From positions 496,001 to 560,000 of the forward strand of contig JAEURJ010000007.1 in assembly GCA_016789305.1 (NCBI GenBank): 64,000 nucleotides of DNA, given 5' to 3'. The notes under the pieces were generated by a model, which saw nothing but the letters and a program-made list of their open reading frames with translations, ran no database searches and was not told the origin of the DNA. Shown here in pieces: positions 8,856 through 17,451 of the stretch (its first letter is position 1; each line of letters starts with the position of its first letter). The position numbers were made by a program, and so were the translations under genes. This DNA comes from Anaerolineales bacterium. Its GTDB lineage: Bacteria > Chloroflexota > Anaerolineae > Anaerolineales > Villigracilaceae.

Positions 8856-9332
8856 TTACAACCAACGCCTCACTCTGGACTTATAGCTGGTATAAGCCTC
8901 ACCGAACTTTTTCTCCAGATAGGCTTCTTCCTTCTCGATCACCAACCGACTCAGGGTCGTCGCAAAGACTGGCCCCGCGATCAGCCCCCACAACGAACCG
9001 GAATTAAGGGGAAAGCCGATGACCATAAGCAGAAAACCCAAATAGATCGGGTTTCGTGTGATTCGGTAAATGCCCCCCGTCGCCAATGCCTTGACCGAGC
9101 CATGCGGATCAAGTGTGGTTCGGATTTTGCGAAATTCCAGGAAGGCACCCACGCCCAACAGAAAGCCAATGGCAGTAAATCCAAGTCCGATGGTTCGAAA
9201 CAAGGCATTAACTTCAATGGGCAAGGGGGCAAACCTTTGCAGAAGTATTGCCACTACCAAATAGAATAAAGCCACAAAGGGTGGATGAATATTTTTGTTA
9301 ATGTTCGGGCTATCTTTTTGTTTTTCAGTCAT
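8856..9332 (-). CDS. Isoprenylcysteine carboxyl methyltransferase (ICMT)-like membrane protein
   Basis: 158-aa integral membrane protein with four to five helices. The C-terminal half holds the ICMT/PEMT signature: GGIYRITRNPIYLGF (about 90-105), where RNPxY is the SAM-binding hallmark, then EEAYLEKKFGEAYTSYKSRVRRW at the end. These bacterial proteins methylate unknown acceptors or lipids; true prenylcysteine substrates are not expected in bacteria. A usable ribosome site (GGAG, about 10 nt from ATG) is present. It is divergent from the membrane gene at 9425 and upstream of the dienelactone hydrolase gene, which has its own promoter. Confidence 0.88.
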   Translation of the reverse strand: MTEKQKDSPNINKNIHPPFVALFYLVVAILLQRFAPLPIEVNALFRTIGLGFTAIGFLLGVGAFLEFRKIRTTLDPHGSVKALATGGIYRITRNPIYLGFLLMVIGFPLNSGSLWGLIAGPVFATTLSRLVIEKEEAYLEKKFGEAYTSYKSRVRRWL

Positions 9333-9412
9333 GATTTATTATTCTCCGTATAAAAATAAGCATACATTGGCTTTTTGATTCTACGCCATTAACTATTCGT
9401 GATCTGTTATGG

Positions 9413-9418
9413 TATATT
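9413..9418 (+). promoter_or_regulatory. -10-like box 6 nt before start (leaderless geometry)
   Basis: TATATT followed by 6 nt and the ATG at 9425; no Shine-Dalgarno sequence. Same geometry as seven other genes here. Confidence 0.4.
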
Positions 9419-9424
9419 TTGGCG

Positions 9425-11170
9425 ATGAAGAAAAACATTATCATATCACTTGCGTTTGTTTTTGTTGGTCTGTTTTTCACTGGTATTTCAATTTTGGCAG
9501 AAAAAATCGGCCTGGATAAAAACCCGGGGGATTGGAGCAGAACACGTATTCTGGTTCTTGCCATCGGCGTAATTCTCGTCCTTGTTCCAATTGTTTACCT
9601 AAGATTTGAGTCCGCATTTCGAGATATAGCTCGTGCGTTTTCCCAACGAGTACTGGAGAATCGCGTTGCAGCCTGGGTGTGGCAACGGCCGTCTATTCAA
9701 TATGTATCGAGACTTTTTAAGAACTATTCTTTCACACTTCCAATACTGTTCATCATTTTCGTTTTATATATATGGTTGGTTAGTTCGGGGACATGGACGG
9801 AATGGGTCTCGCCATCCCGGTTTTATGCAAGCCTTGCGCAAGGTTTTGAATATAAAACTCTGTCTGTTGCAATGACGCCTGACCCACGCCTGGCTGAATT
9901 GGAAAATCCCTATGACCCCAAAAATTGGAGGGGGACAATCGAAGTGCCGATGGATATTAGTTATTACAAAGGCAGGTTTTATTTGTATTGGGGGGCGGCC
10001 CCGGCATTTATATTGTTCGTGTTACATCCATTTTATAACGGTAGGATTGGGGATCTTCAACTTACATTTGTATTTATTTGCGGGATCTTCCTTTTTCAGT
10101 ATCTATTTGTAATTGCATTGTGGGATCGTTTTTTTTCCGGTCTGCCAAAATGGATGCTGCAAATATCCCTGCTTTTAACGGGACTGGTTTGTCCGCTGAC
10201 GTTCATGCTGGCGCCGTTTAAAGGAGCGCGAATTTATGAAGCTGCAATTTCAAGCGGTCAATTCTTTTTGCTGGCAGGGTTCTTGGTGGCTGTTACGGCT
10301 TTGAATAAAGAGTTGGTATCCGCTTGTATTAGGTTCTTTCTTGCTGGTATTCTGTGGGCACTTTCCTTTGGATCAAGAATGACCTTGATATTCCCTGTCG
10401 CGTTGTTGTCTCTGATGGTTGCCTATTGGTTCTATATGGAAAAGCAAAGTCTGCGGCCCTCAGCTATAAAATTATTTTTTCTAGGTCTGCCGTTGGGGAT
10501 TGGGGCGGCGTGCATCGGATGGTACAACTGGGCGCGTTTTGGATCGGTGACAGAAGCAGGTTTGTATTATCAGCTGACAGCTGGATTGTATTTGCAAAAA
10601 TATAACAAGGAACTGATTGATCCCATTTACACATTGCAGAATCTGTATAACTACCTTGTATATCCGTTTGATGTTTCCCCCCACTTTCCCTTTTTTTTGC
10701 CAAGATATACATATGCAACGCCTATTTTTTCATTTTATCCACTCCCGGAGTTATATGCAGGCCAATGGGTCACTGGCCTATTGTGGACGGTGCCTTTTAT
10801 ATTGTTTTCGTGTGTTCCATTAGCGCGATTGTGGACTTCATTCCGGGCCTCCACCCCTGTTCAAAGTGAACAAAGAAAACTAACTTGGATCATTGTCGCA
10901 ATGACAACAGGATTTCTAGGTGCCTTCGTTTTTCTACTCGTGTTTTTCTGGGCGGCCATGAGATATCAAGCTGATTTCATGCCGTTTCTGCTTATGTTAA
11001 GTATTGTTGGTTTTTGGCAGGGGTACCAACTTCTTTCTGAAAATGCGATACGCAGAAGAATTTATGTTGTGATTGGAGTTGCTCTTGTGAGTATTTCAAT
11101 TATTAATAGCACGTTGTTGGCGCTTGCAGTTAACGATGCGCGCTTCTTGCTAATAAAGATTTTTCAATGA
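9425..11170 (+). CDS. Large polytopic membrane protein, unknown function
   Basis: 581-aa protein with two N-terminal helices (about residues 5-55) and a further group of about ten from residue 100 on. Between helices 3 and 4 is a hydrophilic stretch including PRLAELENPYDPKNW and SYYKGRFYLYWG. This loop, with conserved-looking Asp/Glu and aromatic residues, resembles the substrate loop of GT-C glycosyltransferase-like proteins. The C-terminal part contains FFWAAMRYQADFMPF. The ATG at 9425 is chosen over a TTG two codons upstream; a -10-like TATATT 6 nt before it suggests a leaderless mRNA. I do not recognise a characterised family. It is not closely similar to the 3443/4919 pair. Confidence 0.72.
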   Translation: MKKNIIISLAFVFVGLFFTGISILAEKIGLDKNPGDWSRTRILVLAIGVILVLVPIVYLRFESAFRDIARAFSQRVLENRVAAWVWQRPSIQYVSRLFKNYSFTLPILFIIFVLYIWLVSSGTWTEWVSPSRFYASLAQGFEYKTLSVAMTPDPRLAELENPYDPKNWRGTIEVPMDISYYKGRFYLYWGAAPAFILFVLHPFYNGRIGDLQLTFVFICGIFLFQYLFVIALWDRFFSGLPKWMLQISLLLTGLVCPLTFMLAPFKGARIYEAAISSGQFFLLAGFLVAVTALNKELVSACIRFFLAGILWALSFGSRMTLIFPVALLSLMVAYWFYMEKQSLRPSAIKLFFLGLPLGIGAACIGWYNWARFGSVTEAGLYYQLTAGLYLQKYNKELIDPIYTLQNLYNYLVYPFDVSPHFPFFLPRYTYATPIFSFYPLPELYAGQWVTGLLWTVPFILFSCVPLARLWTSFRASTPVQSEQRKLTWIIVAMTTGFLGAFVFLLVFFWAAMRYQADFMPFLLMLSIVGFWQGYQLLSENAIRRRIYVVIGVALVSISIINSTLLALAVNDARFLLIKIFQ

Positions 11171-11218
11171 TCATTTTGTGTTTGTATATTTCCCGTCGTT
11201 ATCTTTTGCAATAATTTA

Positions 11219-12433
11219 TCAGCTCCAGTTTTCAAGGGTCTCTTTAATTTTGGCCAGAAACCAATCTGCCGAAGCCCCGTCGAGAATGCGGTGATCGAAC
11301 ACGAAGGACGTATACACCATCGGGCGAATTGCGATGGCATCGTCGATCACGACAACACGTTTCTGCATCGCACCAATTCCCAAAATGCCTGATTGCGGTT
11401 GATTGATCACCGGGAAGGCAAATAGCGATCCGCTGGTGCCGTGATTTGTGAGTGTGAATGTGCCGCCTTTGACATCATCAGGCTGCAGTTTTTTGCTTCG
11501 TGCGCGATTGGCTAAATCGTTGACTGCCCGTGCCATGGCTAGAAGGGAAAGATTATCCGCATCCTTGATGACAGGGACGATCAGCCCGTCTTCGCCCAGC
11601 GAAACCGCCATGCCGATATTAATGTTTTTATGGACCAGCACGCCTTCATCGCTCCACGAGGAGTTGACAATCGGATATGCTTTCAAGCCAGCTACAATCG
11701 CGGTCATGAAATAGGCCGTAAAGGTGAGGTTGACTCCGTCTTTTTCAAAAGCTGCCTTGTTTGCAGCACGATGTTTAGTGATGCGTGAGAGATCCGCCTC
11801 CATTACGGTCAGCACATGCGGCGAGGTGTGCTTCGAATCAACCATGTGCTGCGCAATCGATTTGCGCATGGTTGTGTGTTTGATGAGCTGATCCCCTTCC
11901 ATCGGTTTAATAACTATGGGTTGCTGCCCCGCAGGTTTTGCAATTGATTTCCCGCTTCCCACAAAGCTCAAAACATCATTTTTTGTAATTCGGTTGTTCA
12001 ACCCGGTTCCTGCCACCTGTTTTAAATCCACGCCATGCTCGGCGGCGATCTTTGCCACGATGGGGGAGATGAAACCAAGATCCTGGTTAATGTTTGGCTG
12101 CGGCTGATGAACTGTTTGTGTTTGAACAGCAGACGTTGGTGTTTTCGCTTGCACGGTGTTTTCCGCAGTTACGGAGCCGCTATCCACAGTTTCGCCGGGC
12201 GCGCCAATGACTGCCAGCAATTCACCTACTTTGGCGGCAGTGCCTTCCTGCGTGATGATTTTTAATATGGTCCCACTTGCAGGAGCAGGGATTTCCGTAT
12301 CCACTTTGTCGGTATTTACTTCCAGTAGGGGTTCCAACTCCTTGATCGAGTCGCCCACCTGCTTGAGCCATTTTGTGACCGTGACTTCTTCAACGCCTTC
12401 GCCTAATCTTGGAACCAAAACTTTTGTCGCCAT
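11219..12433 (-). CDS. Dihydrolipoamide acyltransferase (E2) of 2-oxoacid dehydrogenase
   Basis: 404-aa E2 core component. Domain order: one lipoyl domain (residues 1-80) with the lipoylated Lys in VNTDKVDTE, an Ala/Thr/Gln-rich flexible linker, a peripheral-subunit-binding domain (about 118-155, ISPIVAKIAAEHGVDL...NRITKNDV), a second linker and the catalytic acyltransferase domain (about 175-404). The active-site HRILDGASAD (His-x-x-x-Asp-Gly) lies near residue 378. It starts 12 nt after the fused E1 gene with GGAGAG before ATG, clearly one operon. Substrate class (branched-chain 2-oxoacids or pyruvate) is not decidable by eye; the E1 partner points to the branched-chain/pyruvate group. Confidence 0.94.
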   Translation of the reverse strand: MATKVLVPRLGEGVEEVTVTKWLKQVGDSIKELEPLLEVNTDKVDTEIPAPASGTILKIITQEGTAAKVGELLAVIGAPGETVDSGSVTAENTVQAKTPTSAVQTQTVHQPQPNINQDLGFISPIVAKIAAEHGVDLKQVAGTGLNNRITKNDVLSFVGSGKSIAKPAGQQPIVIKPMEGDQLIKHTTMRKSIAQHMVDSKHTSPHVLTVMEADLSRITKHRAANKAAFEKDGVNLTFTAYFMTAIVAGLKAYPIVNSSWSDEGVLVHKNINIGMAVSLGEDGLIVPVIKDADNLSLLAMARAVNDLANRARSKKLQPDDVKGGTFTLTNHGTSGSLFAFPVINQPQSGILGIGAMQKRVVVIDDAIAIRPMVYTSFVFDHRILDGASADWFLAKIKETLENWS

Positions 12434-12445
12434 TATTTCTCTCCA

Positions 12446-14860
12446 TCAACTAAACAAAGGATACATAGCAGGATCGACTTCGTTCATCATTTCATAAACC
12501 GCATCGAATACGGTTTCCACATTCGGCTTGGACCAGTAATCGCCATCCGATCCATAGGCCGGGCGATGTGCTTTTGCAGAAAGTGTTCTTGCAGGAGAAT
12601 CTAGATGGAAATAACCACCTTGTTTTTCGATGACTTCCTGCATCATGTAGGCGCTCGCGCCACCTGGTACATCCTCATCCACGAAAAGGATGCGGTTTGT
12701 TCTCTTCAAAGAGTCAACGATCATGTTGTGAATGTCGAATGGCATCAACGATTGTACATCGATGACTTCCACCTCGATGCCTGCCTTACTTAACTTGTCT
12801 GCGGCCTCGATGACGATCCTGCAACAAGCTCCGTATGTCACGACGGTGACATCCTTTCCTTCGCGGATGATTTCTGGAACGCCGAGGGGGATTGTGATTT
12901 CACCGATATTCTTTGGCAACTTTTCCTTGACACGATAACCATTCAATACTTCCACTACAATCGCAGGCTCGTCTGATTTCAATAATGTGTTGTAGAAACC
13001 AGCGGCGCGCGTCATGTCACGCGGGACCAAAACATAAATGCCGCGCACAAGATGAAGAAGTCCTGCCATTGGCGAGCCCGCATGCCATACACCTTCCAGC
13101 CGGTGCCCACGAGTGCGAATAATGACAGGAGATTTTTGCCCACCAGCAGTGCGCCAGCGCAGCGTGGCAAGGTCATCGCTCATGGTTTGTAGTGCGTACA
13201 ACACATAATCAAGATATTGAATTTCAGCGATGGGGCGCAAGCCGCGCAATGCCAGACCAATGGCCTGACCCAAAATCGTTGCTTCACGAATGCCGGTATC
13301 GGTCACACGGTATTCGCCATATTTCTCCTGCATGCCCTTGAAACCCTGATTGACATCACCCAGTTTTCCCACATCTTCGCCGAATGCGATCAAACGTGGT
13401 TCGCGTGCCAGCGCCAGATCGAATGCAGCGTTAACCACTTCAAAACCGAACATGGTGGGTGAATTTTCAGAATAGATCGGTTTGACTTCTTCCACTTTCA
13501 ACGCAGTGCCGGAATGTAGATGCGAACCATAGCGCTCAATGTTCAAATTATCGTATTCATGTTTCCACTCGATGAGAACTCCTTTGGTGGGATTCGCTTC
13601 ATCGCGCAACAGTCTTAACGCTTCGTGTGCTGCGGCATGAATATCGCGCCTCGTCACCGACGGGAGGGCGGATAGCCGATCTTTGAGCAGTCTCAACTCT
13701 GCCATATGGTTTGAGCTGCCGGCGATCTCCTCGATCATATCCATCACTTGATTGCGCTCTTCAAGAATGGGGGAGAGATACGAATCCCATGCAGCCTTGC
13801 GGAATCCTTCCACAGTTTCGTAGTCTGCTTTTTCAAGGGAATCAAGCTCGGGCGCAGACACGATGCGGTTTTCGATCATCCACGCGCGCATCTTTTTGAG
13901 TCCGTCAAACTCTTCTTCGAATTTAAGTCGCTCTGCGGATTTGTATCTTTCGTGACTCCCCGATGTGCTGTGACCCTGTGGCTGCGTGACGTCGATGACG
14001 TGGATCAGCGCGGGGATGTGATATTCGCGTGCGATCTCGGCGGCGCTGAGATAGGTTTCGAGCAGGGCGGGGTAGTCCCACGCGCGCACGGTGTAATGAT
14101 CGTAGCCGTTTTGCACTTTTTCATTGGGCAGGGTGGTGTCGCGTTCAAAGCCCTTGAGTAGCGAGCCTATATTTTCCTTGACCATTTGAAATTGATTGGG
14201 CACTGAGATGCCATAGCCGTCATCGTAAATGGTGATAATAGCGGGGGCTTTCAACACGCCGATTGCATTGATCGATTCCCAAAACAATCCTTCGGCCGTG
14301 GAGGCATTCCCGATGGTGGCAAAGGTGACTTCATTGCCATTGTTCGAGAAATCCTTGAATTCTTTTAGTTCATTGAGGTGACGATATAAAACGGATGCAT
14401 ACGCAAGCCCCACGGCGCGCGGCATTTGCGCGGCAGTGGGGGAGATATCTGCTGCAGTGTTGTATATTTTGGTTTGCGCGCGCCATGTGCCGTTGGGATA
14501 TAGATTGCGCGAGGCGAAGTGCGCATTCATTTGCCGACCCGCGCTGGCAGGATCGTAAGTGATGTCGGCATGTGCGTACAACTGGGCGAAAAACTCCTGA
14601 ATGGTCATTGCGTTCAACATGAACATCCATGTTTGATCGCGATAATATCCAGAGCGCCAGTCGCCCTTGCGAAACGCGCGGGCGATGGCGAGTTGTGCGA
14701 TTTCCTTGCCGTCTCCAAAAATTCCGAACTTTGCCTTGCCGCTTAATACTTCTCGCCGCCCTATGAGCGAAGCCTGGCGGGATTGATAAGCCAGGCGATA
14801 ATCTTTGATGATCTCTTCTTTATCCAGGGGAAGTGCAATAGAACCCTTCTTTTTGGGCAT
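12446..14860 (-). CDS. 2-oxoacid dehydrogenase E1, fused alpha and beta subunits
   Basis: 804-aa thiamine-diphosphate enzyme in which E1-alpha (about residues 20-430) and E1-beta (about 465-800) are one chain. Decarboxylates a 2-oxoacid and acylates E2. Alpha half: YYRDQTW, AGRQMNAHF, and the ThDP/Mg region IGNASTAEG...YDDGYGISVP; this region has GNA where GDG or GEG is usual and DD where NN is usual. The phosphorylation-loop-like HSTSGSHERYKS follows. Beta half: FGEDVGKLGDVNQG, DTGIREATILGQAIG, IRTRGHRLEGVWHAGSP, YGACCRIVIEAAD and FVDEDVPGGA. Ribosome site AGGAGAG; a TATAAT about 30 nt upstream of the ATG may be the operon promoter. Fusions of this type occur in several phyla, so a frameshift artefact is unlikely. 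Confidence 0.93.
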   Translation of the reverse strand: MPKKKGSIALPLDKEEIIKDYRLAYQSRQASLIGRREVLSGKAKFGIFGDGKEIAQLAIARAFRKGDWRSGYYRDQTWMFMLNAMTIQEFFAQLYAHADITYDPASAGRQMNAHFASRNLYPNGTWRAQTKIYNTAADISPTAAQMPRAVGLAYASVLYRHLNELKEFKDFSNNGNEVTFATIGNASTAEGLFWESINAIGVLKAPAIITIYDDGYGISVPNQFQMVKENIGSLLKGFERDTTLPNEKVQNGYDHYTVRAWDYPALLETYLSAAEIAREYHIPALIHVIDVTQPQGHSTSGSHERYKSAERLKFEEEFDGLKKMRAWMIENRIVSAPELDSLEKADYETVEGFRKAAWDSYLSPILEERNQVMDMIEEIAGSSNHMAELRLLKDRLSALPSVTRRDIHAAAHEALRLLRDEANPTKGVLIEWKHEYDNLNIERYGSHLHSGTALKVEEVKPIYSENSPTMFGFEVVNAAFDLALAREPRLIAFGEDVGKLGDVNQGFKGMQEKYGEYRVTDTGIREATILGQAIGLALRGLRPIAEIQYLDYVLYALQTMSDDLATLRWRTAGGQKSPVIIRTRGHRLEGVWHAGSPMAGLLHLVRGIYVLVPRDMTRAAGFYNTLLKSDEPAIVVEVLNGYRVKEKLPKNIGEITIPLGVPEIIREGKDVTVVTYGACCRIVIEAADKLSKAGIEVEVIDVQSLMPFDIHNMIVDSLKRTNRILFVDEDVPGGASAYMMQEVIEKQGGYFHLDSPARTLSAKAHRPAYGSDGDYWSKPNVETVFDAVYEMMNEVDPAMYPLFS

Positions 14861-14929
14861 TTACTCTCTCCTATGGTTGATGACCCGGATTATAACAAAG
14901 GATGAGGAATGAAGGATTACGCATGAAAA

Positions 14930-14954
14930 AAAGGCGGACATTTCTGCCGCCTTT
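14930..14954 (-). terminator. Terminator after hypothetical gene
   Basis: On the - strand AAAGGCGG / CCGCCTTT stem with a loop of about 9 nt, followed by seven T. Lies 28 nt beyond the stop codon of the gene at 14982-16097. Confidence 0.85.
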
Positions 14955-14981
14955 CATTAGTGAAACAGAGTCAATTTAATC

Positions 14982-16097
14982 TTAGGGGATTGCGTATGTG
15001 CCTATGACGCGCAAAAAGAGCGGATTATAGAGATCGAGCGTTGCATCGTTGGCTAGAAAAGATAGAAGCAATATCTGCTTACCGCCATTACGCAGTTCAA
15101 AATTGGTGGTACCTGAGTAGCCGCCTTTGCTGGATTTCCATGTCCAAAATTCACTTCCGTCATTAAGAGTTTTAATATCTAATACGCGAACATCGCCTCC
15201 GCCGCTTGAATAACGATCATTAAGCAGGAAAAGAGCTACCTGACCAGCATTTCCCATCGTGTATGCGTTGCCATCCACCACGGAAATATTCTCGATCACA
15301 GCGGTTCCATCTGGCGAGGTTAACGACTCAATCACGGAATCCGTATAAGTTTGGTGGTCATCATAAACATACTCCCAGCCGATCGGGACGGAAATTGACA
15401 TTGAATTTTCCGGGCCGACAAAATTCCAACTGGGTTCGTAGATTGGCAGAGTAGCTGCCGGTTCCAAAATAACCTCAAGCGAAGAAATGAACTCATCAAA
15501 GCCGGCTTGAAAGTCGGGGTTACTTTTGATGACGCTTTCTGTGCCAAGCAATTCAAATATATAGGTAACTTGCCCAAATTGATTATAGACTGATTGGACA
15601 AACTGTGTTTTTCCTTCAAAAGTATAGGTTTTTTGAAGTGCGTATACATCCTTTGTATCGCTGACGTAATAATCGGTCTGCTTATAATCATCAAATGTGG
15701 AGTAGTAAAAATTATCGGTGTAATTGACGAGGTTTTTATATGAAGCCGCATCCAATGGAATGCCTGTGTTGGTGACTGATACGTAAAAGAAAACGCCCGA
15801 TATTGGATCGGTGATATAGGCGTCATAATTTGTTTCTTGGATATCCCAGCCTACGGGGGGATGGTACGAAAAGGCTCCGGAGGGGTGATTGTGAATTTTC
15901 TTGTCCAATTCAAAAGTTGATTTGGTTGGCACGGCTGGAGGTGCAGGCTTTTGAGTCGGTGGAGGGGTCTTTGTCGGGATCGTTGTTGGGGCAGCTGTAG
16001 GCGTGGCAGTCGGGGCGGCTGCCAGCCCTGCGCAAGCCAAGTTTGCGGCCAGCAGTAGGCTAAGAAAGACAAAGAGCATTTTGGTTTGGGGTTTCAT
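14982..16097 (-). CDS. Exported or lipid-anchored protein, unknown function
   Basis: 371-aa protein. The start at 16097 is set by AAAGGAGAAATAAAA-ATG; an in-frame ATG 33 codons upstream lacks a ribosome site and overlaps the previous gene. A hydrophobic signal segment (about 6-22) ends in NLACAG, a weak lipobox. A Thr/Pro/Ala-rich stalk (about 28-60) follows, then a globular region with two similar parts, each starting with a HPSGAFSYHPPVGWDIQ or ENSMSISVPIGWEYVYD element: an internal duplication of a beta-rich domain. The PxGW motif is reminiscent of PsbP/PpcT-like small exported proteins. No enzyme motif. It follows the membrane-anchored gene at 16132-16881 by 34 nt, likely co-transcribed. 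Confidence 0.8.
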   Translation of the reverse strand: MKPQTKMLFVFLSLLLAANLACAGLAAAPTATPTAAPTTIPTKTPPPTQKPAPPAVPTKSTFELDKKIHNHPSGAFSYHPPVGWDIQETNYDAYITDPISGVFFYVSVTNTGIPLDAASYKNLVNYTDNFYYSTFDDYKQTDYYVSDTKDVYALQKTYTFEGKTQFVQSVYNQFGQVTYIFELLGTESVIKSNPDFQAGFDEFISSLEVILEPAATLPIYEPSWNFVGPENSMSISVPIGWEYVYDDHQTYTDSVIESLTSPDGTAVIENISVVDGNAYTMGNAGQVALFLLNDRYSSGGGDVRVLDIKTLNDGSEFWTWKSSKGGYSGTTNFELRNGGKQILLLSFLANDATLDLYNPLFLRVIGTYAIP

Positions 16098-16131
16098 TTT
16101 TATTTCTCCTTTGGGTTGATTTGGAAAATCG

Positions 16132-16881
16132 CTACGGTTGAAATTGACAGCCTTGATAAAAACCATCCACCTGGCTTTGCATAACATCAGGATCAAATTT
16201 TAGAGATTCTTCGAGCGGTACGATGGAATGGTAAAGAACATAAATCCATTCCTTTTCGGAAAAAATGTAGTAGCCTTCCTGGCTGTCAGCGGTTGTTGTT
16301 ACTCCATTTTGCGTCACTTCAAGGTTTGAGACACCTGGGTTGTCAATCACTACAAATAAAATGGTGTTTGGAAGGAATTCCTGATGGGTTACGATGGCAT
16401 TTGGAAACCAAAAAAGAACAGTTTGTTCAAGTATGTTCTGCAGTGTTTCTTCCCTTGTGTTGCTGGAAGACAATGCTTTTACCAGATCTTCACCACCCCA
16501 CTTAATGACATTAAAATAATGCACTCCATACTGTTGCCCGAAATCATTGGATGCGGCTACAAATCCGTCCCCATTCTTTGTTGTATTTTCATCGGCACGC
16601 AGGATTGGGTTAAGACCATCCTGCATGATGTCTTTAAAGTCGCAGGAGAAAATATTGTTTGGTGCGGTGTAAATTGTCCCATTGTATGTTCCTACGTTAA
16701 TATCTGTGTCCGCAGAACCTGTGTCAAATATGTTGAGTAAAAGTGAGTTGTTGATTACTACAACCCCTGCGATCACCAGGCATAAACAAACAAGGCTAAG
16801 AAGACCAAGTAGAATCCATAACCACATAGCTTTTTTGTTTTTTATAGCAGGTTGGGAGATTTCATTAGTTTGGTTGTCCAT
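16132..16881 (-). CDS. Membrane-anchored extracytoplasmic hypothetical protein
   Basis: 249-aa protein: a short cytoplasmic N-terminus, one transmembrane helix (about residues 18-45, WLWILLGLLSLVCLCLVIAG), and an extracytoplasmic domain of about 190 residues. That domain carries a single Cys pair (one Cys near the start of the domain, one near the C-terminus in GCQFQP) and has the same beta-rich character as the following gene product. Ribosome site AAAGGAG before ATG. No recognised family. The pair 16132/14982 probably forms a two-gene operon ending at the terminator at 14930-14954. Confidence 0.75.
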   Translation of the reverse strand: MDNQTNEISQPAIKNKKAMWLWILLGLLSLVCLCLVIAGVVVINNSLLLNIFDTGSADTDINVGTYNGTIYTAPNNIFSCDFKDIMQDGLNPILRADENTTKNGDGFVAASNDFGQQYGVHYFNVIKWGGEDLVKALSSSNTREETLQNILEQTVLFWFPNAIVTHQEFLPNTILFVVIDNPGVSNLEVTQNGVTTTADSQEGYYIFSEKEWIYVLYHSIVPLEESLKFDPDVMQSQVDGFYQGCQFQP

Positions 16882-17109
16882 TTTTCTCCTTTAAAATAAT
16901 AAATCATAGTCGATTGCTGGTGTAATTATCAGCTATAAGTTGGAAAAAAAACTGCCAATAACCTCCATTGTTTCTAACCCTGCCAAAGGACTAAAGTTCT
17001 TATTCGCGGGAACCCTTGTTCTAATTTTTTAGATATGTGAACCCATTCCCGTTTTTTGGTTCGTTTTGGAAGTAGGCGGAGTGGGCGAATGTAAAAGGGA
17101 GTTCACATA

Positions 17110-17373
17110 TTGAGCGCGGCAAGCAGGCGCAAAAGATTTTACATAATTGGAGTTGAAACGTTGCGTCCAGCAGAAGTACGTCCGCTCGAACCTTTGCTGT
17201 GGGTTTGGTATAACTATGCGGTTTTGCACGACGCATACGTGAAGGGGGTGATGAACTTCGAAGTGGTGGTGCGATTATATATTTCGGAAGGGACGTTCAG
17301 CCGAACACGCCGCAATGCCTTGAGAGGTGTGCCAAGGTGGCTGATGGAAGACAATAAGGCGGGAAAAATATAA
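17110..17373 (+). pseudogene. Remnant of a helix-turn-helix regulator-like protein (possible)
   Basis: 87-codon open frame without ATG or a good ribosome site; the only usable starts are TTG codons. Residues about 20-80 (RPLEPLLWVWYNYAVLHDAYVKG...MNFEVVVRLYISEGTFSRTRRNALRGV) look like the HTH-like N-terminal module that precedes ATPase domains in large Chloroflexota regulators: a recognition helix after LYISEGTF and basic residues around it. Nothing follows except a stop and the terminator of the convergent gene, so the ATPase part is missing. I read it as a decayed or truncated gene. Family assignment is from memory of sequence style, hence low confidence. The rest of 16882-17109 shows nothing codable. 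Confidence 0.35.
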
Positions 17374-17403
17374 ATTGCAAGGATGAAGAGAATGATAAAA
17401 ATA

Positions 17404-17423
17404 GGCGGGCAGAAATGCCCGCC
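17404..17423 (-). terminator. Terminator of Fe-S oxidoreductase gene
   Basis: GGCGGGCA / TGCCCGCC stem with a four-base loop; on the - strand it is followed by TATTTTTATC. 28 nt beyond the stop codon at 17452. Confidence 0.88.
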
Positions 17424-17451
17424 CACTGATTACTTTTCACTATTGATTTTC

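Noticed and set aside
16882..17109. Possible small gene or ncRNA in the gap after the anchored hypothetical gene
   Set aside because: Only short frames without ribosome sites and no strong hairpin; nothing supportable.
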